This document shows positions 16,054 through 22,945 of a stretch of 35,786 nucleotides of DNA, piece after piece. Under the pieces are notes generated by a model. The model worked only from the letters and a program-made list of their open reading frames with translations. It had not been told where the DNA came from and made no database searches. This DNA comes from Propionibacteriaceae bacterium (GTDB lineage: Bacteria > Actinomycetota > Actinomycetes > Propionibacteriales > Propionibacteriaceae), in the NCBI GenBank assembly GCA_031266665.1, contig JAISAO010000044.1, positions 1 to 35,786 of the forward strand. The letters run 5' to 3'. The position numbers were made by a program, and so were the translations under genes. Position 1 is the stretch's first letter; every line of letters starts with the position of its first letter.

Positions 16054-17274
16054 CTACCACTCTTCGAGGAGGAGGAAGTCGGGGACGGTCAGCTCGCGGA
16101 CGCCGGCCGTGTTGCCGCCGGCCAGCGCGTCCAGGGTGACAACGTATTTGGGGTATGAGTCCTTGATGGCCAGCAAGGGGGCGTACTCGCGGCGCCGGGT
16201 GGATTCCTCCAAGACGGTGGTGGCCACTTGGACGTAGAGGCGTTCGTCTTGGCGGTCGGCCACGAAATCGACCTCTAGGCCGTCCCACTGGCCCACCCGC
16301 ACGTCGTAGCCGCGACGGCGCAGCTCGACCGCCACGATGTTCTCCAACAGGCCGGGCAAGCGGGAGGCGTTGTACCCCAGGACGGCGTTGACGAGGCCGT
16401 GGTCGGCGGCGTAATACTTCTGGTTCAATGCCAGAATCCCTTTGCCGCGCAAGTCCGCCTGGGGCACGGGTCTGATGACGAAGGCCTCTGTCAGATAACC
16501 GAGGTAGTCGACCACCGTCGGGTGGCTGAGGGGGCGTTGTTCCGCTTTGAGGTAGGCCGCCACCCGGCGGGCGGAGAATGGGTTACCCACATTGTCGAGG
16601 GCGAACCGCGCCATCCGCTCGAACAATTCACCGCCCCGAATCGGATGGCGGCCGAGAATGTCACGGGCCAGGATCGAGAAGAAGATGTCGGCCACGATCT
16701 GGCGGGCCTGGGCATCGTCAAAATCGGCCGCGAGCAGGCCGGGGAAGCCGCCCCGGCGCAGATAGCGCTGGAACTCGGCCGCCCGGTTCGACGGCTCGCG
16801 GCCGGTGGCCGCCAGGGTGAAAGCCAGATGCTCCGCGAAGCTCAGCGGGCTGACTTCTAACGTGACGTACCGGCCTGTCAGCAGCGTGCCCAACTCGGAA
16901 CTCAAGAGCTTGGAGTTCGAGCCGGTCAAGTAGATGTCGGCGCCGCCCTCGGCCACCAGCGAGTTGACGACGCGCTCCCAACGGTCCACCTCTTGGATCT
17001 CGTCCAATAGAACGGCGAATGGGCCGGCGGCGGGCCGGGCCGCCGCGATCCGCTCGTGCAAGGCCTCGGCCGACAACAACGAGTTGTTCTCGAACAGGTC
17101 GAAGTCCAGGTGGAGGACGCGCTCCGGCGCGATCTGTTGGCGCAGCCTCTGCGCCGTCACCGCCAGCAGCGACGACTTGCCGGACCGGCGGACACCCGTC
17201 AGGACTTTCACCACCGGGGTGCCGGCGTAACTGTTGAGCCAGGCTGAGTAGCGCGGCCGGTCGACCCACTCCAC
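16054..17274 (-). CDS. AAA-family ATPase with DUF4143 (AAA_14) domain
   Basis: About 406 aa. The N-terminal P-loop ATPase has Walker A TGVRRSGKSSLL, Walker B FAVLLDEIQEVDRWE and sensor YLTGSNSKLLSSEL. The C-terminal DUF4143 region has YLGYLTEAFVI and a nuclease-like EVDFVAD...LYVQVA pattern. This family is widespread and mobile in bacteria, and its function is poorly known. An ATG at 17280 sits directly on the ribosome binding site (AAGGAGG), so GTG 17274, six bases beyond it, is the better start. A promoter-like TATACT lies upstream. No operon partner is evident. Confidence 0.88.
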   Translation of the reverse strand: MEWVDRPRYSAWLNSYAGTPVVKVLTGVRRSGKSSLLAVTAQRLRQQIAPERVLHLDFDLFENNSLLSAEALHERIAAARPAAGPFAVLLDEIQEVDRWERVVNSLVAEGGADIYLTGSNSKLLSSELGTLLTGRYVTLEVSPLSFAEHLAFTLAATGREPSNRAAEFQRYLRRGGFPGLLAADFDDAQARQIVADIFFSILARDILGRHPIRGGELFERMARFALDNVGNPFSARRVAAYLKAEQRPLSHPTVVDYLGYLTEAFVIRPVPQADLRGKGILALNQKYYAADHGLVNAVLGYNASRLPGLLENIVAVELRRRGYDVRVGQWDGLEVDFVADRQDERLYVQVATTVLEESTRRREYAPLLAIKDSYPKYVVTLDALAGGNTAGVRELTVPDFLLLEEW

Positions 17275-17303
17275 GGACATCCTCCTTGGTAACTACAGTA
17301 TCC

Positions 17304-17334
17304 AGTATAGCGGTTTGTGTGCTGCTTTGGAAAG
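17304..17334 (-). promoter_or_regulatory. Candidate promoter of the DUF4143 ATPase gene
   Basis: On the minus strand TATACT (17304-17309) is a good -10, with TTTCCA about 18 bp upstream as a weak -35. Two direct CAGTAT copies eight bases apart overlap the -10 on the plus strand and could be a regulator site. Confidence 0.45.
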
Positions 17335-17409
17335 TGTGTTTTCCACGATCCGGCCTGATCGGAACGGGTTGAAGACCAGTGGGGAGAGACGGGCTAAGGC
17401 GGGCCGGCC

Positions 17410-17438
17410 CAGATCCCGGATCAAGTCCTAGATGACGA
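17410..17438. repeat. Dispersed 29-bp palindromic element, copy 2
   Basis: Same 19-base core as copy 1, followed by TAGATGACGA. The similarity to copy 1 extends a further nine bases upstream (GGGCCG-CC). It lies between the ATPase promoter and the 34-bp tandem array. Confidence 0.75.
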
Positions 17439-17451
17439 TGAGGGCCGAGGC

Positions 17452-17587
17452 GTCAGCGCTGGCGGGGAGTCACCGTGGTCGGAGTGTCAGCGCTGGCGGG
17501 GAGTCACCGTGGTCGGAGTGTCAGCGCTGGCGGGGAGTCACCGTGGTCGGAGTGTCAGCGCTGGCGGGGGGTCACCGTGGTTGGAGT
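17452..17587. repeat. 34-bp tandem repeat, four copies
   Basis: The unit begins GTCAGCGCTGGCGGGGAGTC and ends ACCGTGGTCGGAGT. Copies lie at 17452, 17486, 17520 and 17554; the first three are identical and the fourth has two changes. The unit length is not a multiple of three, so it is unlikely to code. The array abuts the stop codon of the membrane protein gene (17589) and precedes the ATPase gene. It is a probable variable-number locus. Confidence 0.92.
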
Positions 17588-17588
17588 G

Positions 17589-18200
17589 TCACTGCGGGCC
17601 GGGTTGCCACGCCTGCGCGGGCGGTTGTTGGCGGTACTGGTTGGCGGCATTCACGGCCTCGGCCATGGCTTGGTTGTAGCGCTTCTTGGCCCTGGAGCGC
17701 AACACCAGGGCCAGGATCAGCAGCAGGCCGCCGGCCACGAATAAGACGATGGCACCGAGGCCCAGCAGGATCAAGACGACGATCCCGGACAGGAAGCCGG
17801 CCGAGGCCACGACCAGGTTCTGAGAGTCGCCCAACTGGCAACTGACGACGTAGACGCCGGAGTCGTCGGCTCGGAACTGGCTGACCGTGATGTTTTGGCC
17901 GGCCGTCCGCTGCTGGATGGTGTTCAAGGTCACCGCTCGGCCGTCCGGGTCGCTGACCTGGCAGCGGGCCGCGGCCAAGGTGCTGGACACCAAGATGTAT
18001 TCCTCGTTCTGGGCCAAGGTCACCGGGGTGGGCTCGGTCCCCTGGACCAGGTGGACGTCGGACAACTGGCTGGCCTGGGCCACCAGGGCGATCAGGCACA
18101 GGACCGGCCCCAGAATCATGATCAGCAGGGACGCCACCAACAGGCGCCGCCGCGGTTTGGGCGGCAGGTTGATCTCGGGGCCTAGGTTGGGCTGCGTCAT
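17589..18200 (-). CDS. Two-pass membrane protein of unknown function
   Basis: About 203 aa. A short cytoplasmic N-terminus (LPPKPRRR) leads to membrane segment 1 (LLVASLLIMILGPVLCLIAL). An extracytoplasmic region of about 90 residues has an Ig-like feel (DDSGVYVVSCQLG with two Cys). Membrane segment 2 follows (GFLSGIVVLILLGLGAIVLF and on), then a cytoplasmic tail rich in Gln, Pro and Ala. ATG 18200 is chosen because GGAGG sits seven bases upstream; a TTG further up has no such site. I do not recognise a named family. The tail resembles those of many actinobacterial small envelope proteins. A 34-bp repeat array lies immediately past its stop. Confidence 0.75.
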   Translation of the reverse strand: MTQPNLGPEINLPPKPRRRLLVASLLIMILGPVLCLIALVAQASQLSDVHLVQGTEPTPVTLAQNEEYILVSSTLAAARCQVSDPDGRAVTLNTIQQRTAGQNITVSQFRADDSGVYVVSCQLGDSQNLVVASAGFLSGIVVLILLGLGAIVLFVAGGLLLILALVLRSRAKKRYNQAMAEAVNAANQYRQQPPAQAWQPGPQ

Positions 18201-18212
18201 GGCTTCCTCCAA

Positions 18213-18474
18213 AGGTCGAGGTCGAAGGCTGGTCCCGGCCGGCCTGGCCCGGTCACGTGCTGTCCGGCACGGAGTCGGCCCCCGGACCTGCGCAGCCTAC
18301 TGGACGGCCCGGGCCGCCGAGGACGGCTGAGACCTGGTCGGCGCGCCCAGATGGGGTCGCCCGGTGGTCGAGAAGCGGTGGATCAGGGCTGAGACCGGCT
18401 GATAAGTCGTCGTCGGGTCTCGCCCCCAGCGGCGCCACATCACGCCATCCCAGAGCCGCACCACGCCATCTCGG
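18213..18474. other. Intergenic stretch without a recognised gene
   Basis: Open frames here look like random high-GC frames. The direct repeat GGCTGAGACC occurs twice about 62 bp apart. An 18-bp perfect palindrome ATCTCGGCTAGCCGAGAT (18468-18485) covers the stop codon of the CCA-adding enzyme gene and could form a terminator-like stem, though no T-run follows. Confidence 0.4.
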
Positions 18475-19953
18475 CTAGCCGAGATCTGGGGCAGGCCGTG
18501 AAGTGGGCTCCGTGCCCTCGGACTGGCGTTGGGACCACCAGGCGCGCAGGCGCTCGGCCGCCGCCGCCTCCCCCAATGGGCCCTCGTCCAGGCGCAGGTC
18601 GAGTAGGAACTGGTAGGCCTGGCCGACCGCCCGCGAGGGCGGGAGGTCTAGCAGGCGCATGATGTCGTGGCCGTCGAGCTCGGGCCGGATGGACTCCAAC
18701 TCCTCTTGGGACGACAACTCGTCTATCCGCCACTCCAGCTCGTCGTAGGCCCGGCGCAGGAGCGTGGCCTTGGCCTGGTTGCGGGTGGTGCAGTCGGAGC
18801 GGGTCAAGATGTGCAGCCGCTCCAACTGGGGACCGGCGTCGCGGACGTAGCGGCGCACGGCCGAGTCGGTCCACTGGCCGTCGCCGTAGCCGTGGAAACG
18901 CAGGTGCAGCTCGGTCAGCTCGGCCACCGCCTCGACCACCTCGCCCGGGTAGCGCAGCTCGGTCAGGCGGCGCCGCGCCAATTTGGCCCCGACGACATCG
19001 TGATGGTGGAAAGACACTTTGCCGCCGGGCTGGTAGCGGCGGGTTTTGGGCTTGCCGATGTCGTGCAACAGGGCGGCCAGCCGGTTGACCACGTCCGGCT
19101 GGTGGCCGCGGGCGGCCTCCAAGGCGATGGACTGGTCCAAGACGGTCAAGGAGTGTTGGTAAACATCTTTGTGCCGGTGGTGCTCGTCGACCTCCAGGCG
19201 CAGGGCCGGCAGCTCCGGCAGGAAGTGGTCGGCCAGGCCGGTCCGCACCGCCAGGTCGAGCCCTGTCCGGGGCTTCTCCGACAACAACAACTTGGACAAC
19301 TCGTCCCGCACGCGCTCGGCCGAGACGATCTCCAGCCTCTCGCCCAGCTGGCGCATGGCCAACACCACCTCCGGTGTCGGCCGCAGTTGGAGACGGGCCG
19401 CGAAACGGGCCGCCCGCAGCATCCGCAGGGGGTCGTCGGAGAAAGACTCCACCGCCGGGGCCGGCGTCCGCAGGACCTTGGCGGCCAGGTCGGCCAGACC
19501 GCCGAAGGGGTCGACCAGCCGGCCGTCGGCCAGGTCGACGGCCATGGCGTTGACGGTGAAGTCGCGCCGCTTCAAATCCTCCTCGATGGTGTCGCCGAAG
19601 CGGACCGCCGGCTTGCGCGAGTCGGGCCGGTAGGCGTCGGCCCGAAAGGTCGTCACCTCCACGGTCCAGGACCGCTGGCCGTCGCCCAGCTTGGTGCCGA
19701 TGGTGCCGAACTGGCGTCCCACGTCCCAGATCGGCCCGCCCAGCGTCCGCAGCACGGCCTCGATCTGGTCCGGCCGGGCGGCGGTGGTGAAGTCGAGGTC
19801 GGTCGCCTCCAGCCCCAGCACGGCGTCCCGCACCGGCCCCCCCACCAGGTAGAGGTGGTGCCCGGCGACCGCGAAAGCCGCCGCCAGCCGGCCCGTCACC
19901 GGCGCCAGACGCGCCCCGACCGGCCGGGCGGCGGCCCTCATGTCATCAGGCAT
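18475..19953 (-). CDS. pcnA: CCA tRNA nucleotidyltransferase / poly(A) polymerase family with HD domain
   Basis: A 492-aa protein. The N-terminal nucleotidyltransferase core has LYLVGGPVRDAVLG and the catalytic DLDF (D52, D54); EEDLKRRDFTVNAMA and DPFGGLADL are the tRNA-nucleotidyltransferase signatures. A C-terminal HD domain has LAALLHDIGKPKT and HHDVVGAKLA. It adds or repairs the 3' CCA end of tRNAs in the cytoplasm. ATG 19953 gives the usual family length. The frame runs on upstream through a 62-bp repeat array, which is almost certainly untranslated. In Mycobacterium the homologue lies next to the DUF6049-murJ genes; here it lies 3.8 kb beyond the 3' end of murJ, with accessory genes in between. 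Confidence 0.94.
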   Translation of the reverse strand: MPDDMRAAARPVGARLAPVTGRLAAAFAVAGHHLYLVGGPVRDAVLGLEATDLDFTTAARPDQIEAVLRTLGGPIWDVGRQFGTIGTKLGDGQRSWTVEVTTFRADAYRPDSRKPAVRFGDTIEEDLKRRDFTVNAMAVDLADGRLVDPFGGLADLAAKVLRTPAPAVESFSDDPLRMLRAARFAARLQLRPTPEVVLAMRQLGERLEIVSAERVRDELSKLLLSEKPRTGLDLAVRTGLADHFLPELPALRLEVDEHHRHKDVYQHSLTVLDQSIALEAARGHQPDVVNRLAALLHDIGKPKTRRYQPGGKVSFHHHDVVGAKLARRRLTELRYPGEVVEAVAELTELHLRFHGYGDGQWTDSAVRRYVRDAGPQLERLHILTRSDCTTRNQAKATLLRRAYDELEWRIDELSSQEELESIRPELDGHDIMRLLDLPPSRAVGQAYQFLLDLRLDEGPLGEAAAAERLRAWWSQRQSEGTEPTSRPAPDLG

Positions 19954-19974
19954 GGACGCCAGCCTACTTATCCG

Positions 19975-20190
19975 CCCCACGCGGTGTCCTCCCTCCGCTC
20001 CGCTCCAGCCCGGCGCTTCGCGGGGACCCCGGACCACCCCACGCAGTGTCCTCCCTCCGCTCCGCTCCAGTCCGGTACTTCGCGGGGACCCCGGACCACC
20101 CCACGAAGCGTCCTCCCTCCGCTCCGCTCCAGTCCGGCGCTTCGCGGGGACCCCGGAAGCTACCGCCCCACAAGGGGTCCTTCCTCCCCC
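19975..20190. repeat. 62-bp tandem repeat array, three copies plus a partial fourth
   Basis: Copies begin with CCCCAC at 19975, 20037 and 20099, with a degenerate start at 20166. Each contains TGTCCTCCCTCCGCTCCGCT and CTTCGCGGGGACCCCGG; the GGGGACCCC core is self-complementary. The unit is not a multiple of three. The array fills the region immediately upstream of the CCA-adding enzyme start, so it is in its 5' leader or promoter. Confidence 0.9.
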
Positions 20191-20223
20191 GCGCCCTCGA
20201 GAACGGCCCGCCGCCACGGGCCC

Positions 20224-20288
20224 GGTTCCCGGACACGGGAACGGGGAAGGGCTCCTGAGCACAGCACGGGCCCGGCCGCCGGGGCGAA
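20224..20288. repeat. GC-rich repeat flanking the toxin-antitoxin pair, left copy
   Basis: CCCGGACACGGGAACGGG...GCACGGGCCCGGCCGCCGGGG matches, with a few changes and a six-base gap, a segment at about 21284-21341 on the other side of the toxin-antitoxin genes. Confidence 0.6.
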
Positions 20289-20291
20289 ATG

Positions 20292-20320
20292 TTGCAGCTG
20301 TGCGCACGACGTGATAGAAT
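20292..20320 (+). promoter_or_regulatory. Promoter of the toxin-antitoxin operon
   Basis: TTGCAG (20292-20297), a 17-bp spacer and TAGAAT (20315-20320) make a good sigma-70-type promoter. It is unusually AT-rich for the surroundings and directly upstream of the antitoxin start. Confidence 0.7.
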
Positions 20321-20343
20321 AAAGTATAAAAAGGGTGGTATTT

Positions 20344-20622
20344 ATGAGTACGACGAATATCAACATCCGTACGGACAGCGAGATCAAGTCACAAGCCCAA
20401 CAGATTTTCGAGACACTCGGACTGGACATGACGACGGCGATAAACCTTTTCCTCCGCCAGACGGTGCGCGAGCGCGACCTGCCTTTCATCCTCTCGGCCA
20501 GGCCCGCGGCGCAAAGGGCGGGCCAGGCGCTGGCTTACGGGCGCGGCAGCATGAAAGGCCGTATGTGGATGGCCGACGACTTCGACGCGCCACTCGACGA
20601 CTTCACGGAGCACATGCGGTGA
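20344..20622 (+). CDS. Antitoxin, RelB/DinJ family
   Basis: A 92-aa protein. The N-terminal ribbon-helix-helix type sequence NINIRTDSEIKSQAQQIF, then LGLDMTTAINLFLRQTV, is the hallmark of RelB/DinJ antitoxins. The C-terminal part (MADDFDAPLDDFTEHM) is acidic, as expected for a toxin-wrapping segment. ATG 20344 follows an AGGGTGG ribosome binding site; an in-frame ATG at 20335 lies before that site. Its stop overlaps the GTG start of the toxin by four bases. It should bind its own promoter and neutralise the partner. What is odd is that the partner is a PIN-domain protein, not RelE/YafQ. Confidence 0.9.
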   Translation: MSTTNINIRTDSEIKSQAQQIFETLGLDMTTAINLFLRQTVRERDLPFILSARPAAQRAGQALAYGRGSMKGRMWMADDFDAPLDDFTEHMR

Positions 20623-21008
20623 GGCATCTGCTCGACACTCACACGGTGCTCTGGTTCCTCTGGGACTCAAAGAGGCTGTCCGACGCGGCCGCGGCCATCA
20701 TCGAGGGCCGGCGGCCAACCGACGGCATCGCCGTGAGCGTCGCGTCGCTGTGGGAGTTCACCGTCAAGCAGAGCCTAGGCAAGCTGAAATTCGAGGGCGG
20801 TGTGGCGAGCCTCCGCACCATGGTTGACGCCAACGGGTGGGACGTGCTGCCCATCGCGCAGCGGCACCTCGAGGCTTTGTCGGACCTGCCGTATTTTCAC
20901 CGCGACCCGTTCGACCGGCTACTCGTCGCGACCGCTCTGGCCGACGACCTGACGCTCGTCACCGCTGACGAGAACATTCGTGGCTATGCCGTGCCGTGGG
21001 CGTGGTAG
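20619..21008 (+). CDS. vapC: PIN-domain toxin, VapC family
   Basis: A 129-aa PIN ribonuclease with the four expected acidic positions: D6 in LLDTHTVLWFL, E46 in SLWEFTVK, D99 in HRDPFDRLLVATAL and D117 in TADENI. The THTVLWFL start and RDPFDRLL motif are typical of the Sll0205-like VapC branch. The GTG start overlaps the antitoxin stop (GTGA). It probably cleaves RNA (often tRNA in this family) when free of antitoxin. An ATG-free start and tight coupling are normal for such modules. Confidence 0.92.
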   Translation: MRHLLDTHTVLWFLWDSKRLSDAAAAIIEGRRPTDGIAVSVASLWEFTVKQSLGKLKFEGGVASLRTMVDANGWDVLPIAQRHLEALSDLPYFHRDPFDRLLVATALADDLTLVTADENIRGYAVPWAW

Positions 21009-21347
21009 TGAATTCTGCAACACTCGGGCGCGGCCCAGGAACTCGATCCGGGCTGGCTCGGCCAGGGCCCTCACCGTCCGGGTCGCGGCGCGTCCGTGAC
21101 CCCGCTCCGTGTGGGCGCGGCCATGCGCCTCCCGGCGGCAGCGCCTTCGACCGGCCACTTGGCCCCGGCTGGTTGCCATTCACCGCCAACACGTAGTCCC
21201 GCCGCTCTCTCCGACCGTCCGGGCGGTGTCCGTCTGGGTGTGCGCCCAAAGCGACGACCGCGCCGCGAGGCCCATCAGGGACAGGGGCTCCCGGACACGG
21301 GGACGGGCTGCCGGGCACGGCACGGGCTCGGCCGCCGGGGACGGTGG
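21009..21347. other. Intergenic GC-rich stretch with right copy of the flanking repeat
   Basis: No gene is recognised; open frames on both strands are Arg/Pro/Gly-rich shadows. Bases about 21284-21341 (CTCCCGGACACGGGGACGGG ... GCACGGGCTCGGCCGCCGGGG) repeat the segment left of the toxin-antitoxin pair in the same orientation. Confidence 0.5.
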
Positions 21348-21375
21348 TTGACAGGTCTCCCATAAGTGTTATGGT
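21348..21375 (+). promoter_or_regulatory. Promoter of the gntR-ABC operon
   Basis: TTGACA at 21348-21353 is a perfect -35; TATGGT at 21370-21375 (16-bp spacer) is a fair -10. The first operator palindrome overlaps the -10. Confidence 0.65.
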
Positions 21376-21402
21376 GTGACCAATACACTCATAACAGTTA
21401 TG
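21361..21402. promoter_or_regulatory. Twin operators for the GntR/YtrA-type regulator
   Basis: Two near-identical palindromes, CATAAGTGTTATG (21361-21373) and CATAACAGTTATG (21390-21402), share CATAA-N3-TTATG arms and are 29 bp apart. One covers the -10 and the other covers the region before the ribosome binding site, as expected for autorepression. Confidence 0.75.
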
Positions 21403-21414
21403 ACAGGAATGACG

Positions 21415-21822
21415 ATGTCTCTGGGCGTGGCCATCAGCCAATCGTCGGGCCAGCCGATCTACGACCAGATCAAGGTCCAGGTCAAGCGGGCCATTCTGAC
21501 CGGCGAGGTGGCGGACGGCGACCTCCTGCCGTCGGTGCGACGGCTGGCGGCGGACCTCAAGATCTCCGTCATGACCGCCACCCGGGCCTACTCCGAGCTA
21601 GAGTCCGAGGGCTTCGTCGCCACCGTGCCGGGCAAAGGCACCTTCGTGGCGCCGATCGACAGCCAACTGGTGCGCGAACAACTGCTCCGCAGCGTCGAGG
21701 AGGCCTTCCTAACGGCCCTGCCAGCCGCCCGCGGGGCCAACCTGACCCGGGACGAGCTGATCGCCATCTTGGATCTGACGCTCGACCTCGACGCCGCGCC
21801 CGAGGACGAACGCCGTGTCTGA
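21415..21822 (+). CDS. GntR-family regulator, YtrA subfamily
   Basis: A 135-aa protein. A winged helix domain (GQPIYDQIKVQVKRAILTGE, LPSVRRLAADLKISVMTATR, FVATVPGKGTFV) is followed by a short C-terminal helical tail of about 50 residues instead of a ligand-binding domain. That is typical of YtrA-type regulators, which are found with ABC transporters. ATG 21415 is preferred; ATG 21409 is an alternative, and AGGA lies just upstream of both. It probably represses this operon through the twin palindromes upstream. Its stop codon sits inside an 18-bp tandem repeat that separates it from the ABC gene. Confidence 0.9.
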   Translation: MSLGVAISQSSGQPIYDQIKVQVKRAILTGEVADGDLLPSVRRLAADLKISVMTATRAYSELESEGFVATVPGKGTFVAPIDSQLVREQLLRSVEEAFLTALPAARGANLTRDELIAILDLTLDLDAAPEDERRV

Positions 21823-21937
21823 GCCCACCGCCGTGTCTGAGCCCACCGCCGCGTCTGAGCCCACCGCCGCGTCTGAGACGACCACCACACCCGGGCTCAC
21901 CACCGTGTTTAAGGGCGAGCGCCGTGTCTGAGCCGGT
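21811..21937. repeat. 18-bp tandem repeat at the gntR-ABC gene junction
   Basis: The unit CGCCGTGTCTGAGCCCAC starts at 21811, 21829, 21847 and 21865. Degenerate units follow at 21883 and 21901 (19 bp), and the final copy at 21920 contains the actual GTG start of the ABC gene. Each unit carries GTGTCTGA or a close variant, i.e. the stop of gntR and the start of the ATPase gene in one. Confidence 0.85.
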
Positions 21938-22799
21938 CGCCGCCCTGGCCCTGGAGGGACTGACCAAGCGCTTCCCCGGCTTCACCCTGGATCAAGTCAC
22001 GCTGACCCTGCCGGCGGGCTATGTCATGGGTCTGGTGGGACAGAACGGGGCCGGCAAGACGACCATCATCCGCCTGATTCTCAATATGGCCCGCCGGGAC
22101 GCCGGCCGCGTGACCGTGCTCGGGCTCGACAATCTGCAAGACGAGTTGGCGGTCAAACAGGAGATCGCGGTCGTCTTCGACCAGTCGGTTCTGGTCGACA
22201 GTTGGCGGGTGCGCGACGTCGAGCCGGCCCTGGCCGGGTTCTACGCCCGCTGGGACAAGGCGGGGTTCCGCGCCTGCCTGGACCGCTTCGACCTCCCGGG
22301 AGACCGCCGGGTCAAGGAGCTGTCACGCGGCATGGGGCTGAAACTGGCGTTGGCCGTGGCCCTGTCCCACGACGCCCGGCTGCTCATCTTGGACGAGCCG
22401 ACCTCCGGCCTCGACCCGGTGGCGCGGGACGAGTTGCTCGGCCTGCTGCGGGAATACCTCCAAGACGGCGACCGCTCCGTCTTCTTCTCCACCCACATCA
22501 CGTCCGACCTGGACAAGATCGCCGACCACATCACGGTCCTCCATCGCGGCGCCGTCTTCTACAGCGGCTCCAAGGACGGCCTACTGGACGCCTTCGTGGT
22601 CGCCCGGGGACCACACCAGCCGCCAGACCGGCTACGCCGCCACCTGATCGGCCCGACCCAAACCAGTATTGGTTTTTCCGGCCTCCTGCCGGCCGCCCGC
22701 GCGCCGCTGCTGGGACCCCAGATGGTGGCCGACCGGCCCACCATCGACGACGTGCTCATCCACGTGGCCCAGGCCGATCACGGGTCCGGCCCGCGATGA
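21924..22799 (+). CDS. ABC transporter ATP-binding protein
   Basis: A 291-aa protein with Walker A GLVGQNGAGKTTII, a Q-loop region (AVVFDQSVL), a degenerate signature KELSRGMGLKLALAVAL, Walker B LLILDEPTSGLDP and a switch His in FFSTHI. The LSRGM signature and the pairing with a YtrA regulator point to the YtrB/EcsA/BcrA-like group, which often exports or resists antimicrobial compounds; the substrate is unknown. GTG 21924 starts the family similarity. Its stop (TGA) overlaps the ATG of a 49-codon ORF, which in turn overlaps the permease start. Confidence 0.9.
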   Translation: MSEPVAALALEGLTKRFPGFTLDQVTLTLPAGYVMGLVGQNGAGKTTIIRLILNMARRDAGRVTVLGLDNLQDELAVKQEIAVVFDQSVLVDSWRVRDVEPALAGFYARWDKAGFRACLDRFDLPGDRRVKELSRGMGLKLALAVALSHDARLLILDEPTSGLDPVARDELLGLLREYLQDGDRSVFFSTHITSDLDKIADHITVLHRGAVFYSGSKDGLLDAFVVARGPHQPPDRLRRHLIGPTQTSIGFSGLLPAARAPLLGPQMVADRPTIDDVLIHVAQADHGSGPR

Positions 22800-22945
22800 C
22801 GCCAGCGGCCCTGGCCGCCGGGCGGCCATCACGGGAACCGAAATCGTCCGTAGGACCAGCCGTTTCCACAGCCGGCCTCGCCGTCCCGGACCCGGCCCGG
22901 GATCCCAGCCCGTTTGTCAACCGACTCCGAGGACGCCCCGCATGA
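22796..22945 (+). CDS. Possible 49-aa ORF bridging the ABC ATPase and permease genes
   Basis: The ATG overlaps the ATPase stop by four bases (ATGA) and its own TGA overlaps the permease ATG in the same way. The peptide (MTPAALAAGRPSREPKSSVG...) is Pro/Ala/Arg-rich, with no membrane segment and no recognised family. There is no ribosome binding site, so any translation would rest on coupling. It may be only a translated spacer. Confidence 0.3.
   Translation: MTPAALAAGRPSREPKSSVGPAVSTAGLAVPDPARDPSPFVNRLRGRPA

Noticed and set aside
17452..17587. 34-bp repeats as a CRISPR array
   Set aside because: The repeats are directly adjacent with no variable spacers, and there are no cas genes.
19954..20307. 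N-terminal extension of the CCA-adding enzyme frame up to 20307
   Set aside because: It reads through a 62-bp repeat that is not a multiple of three, so each copy is in a different frame; the protein has normal length from ATG 19953.
18667..20322. 551-codon plus-strand frame opposite the CCA-adding enzyme
   Set aside because: Antisense shadow with no recognisable domain; the minus strand carries all catalytic motifs.
20959..21441. 160-codon minus-strand frame over the region right of the toxin gene
   Set aside because: It covers the toxin end, repeats and the gntR promoter with an Arg/Pro/Gly-rich composition; there is no ribosome binding site or family match.
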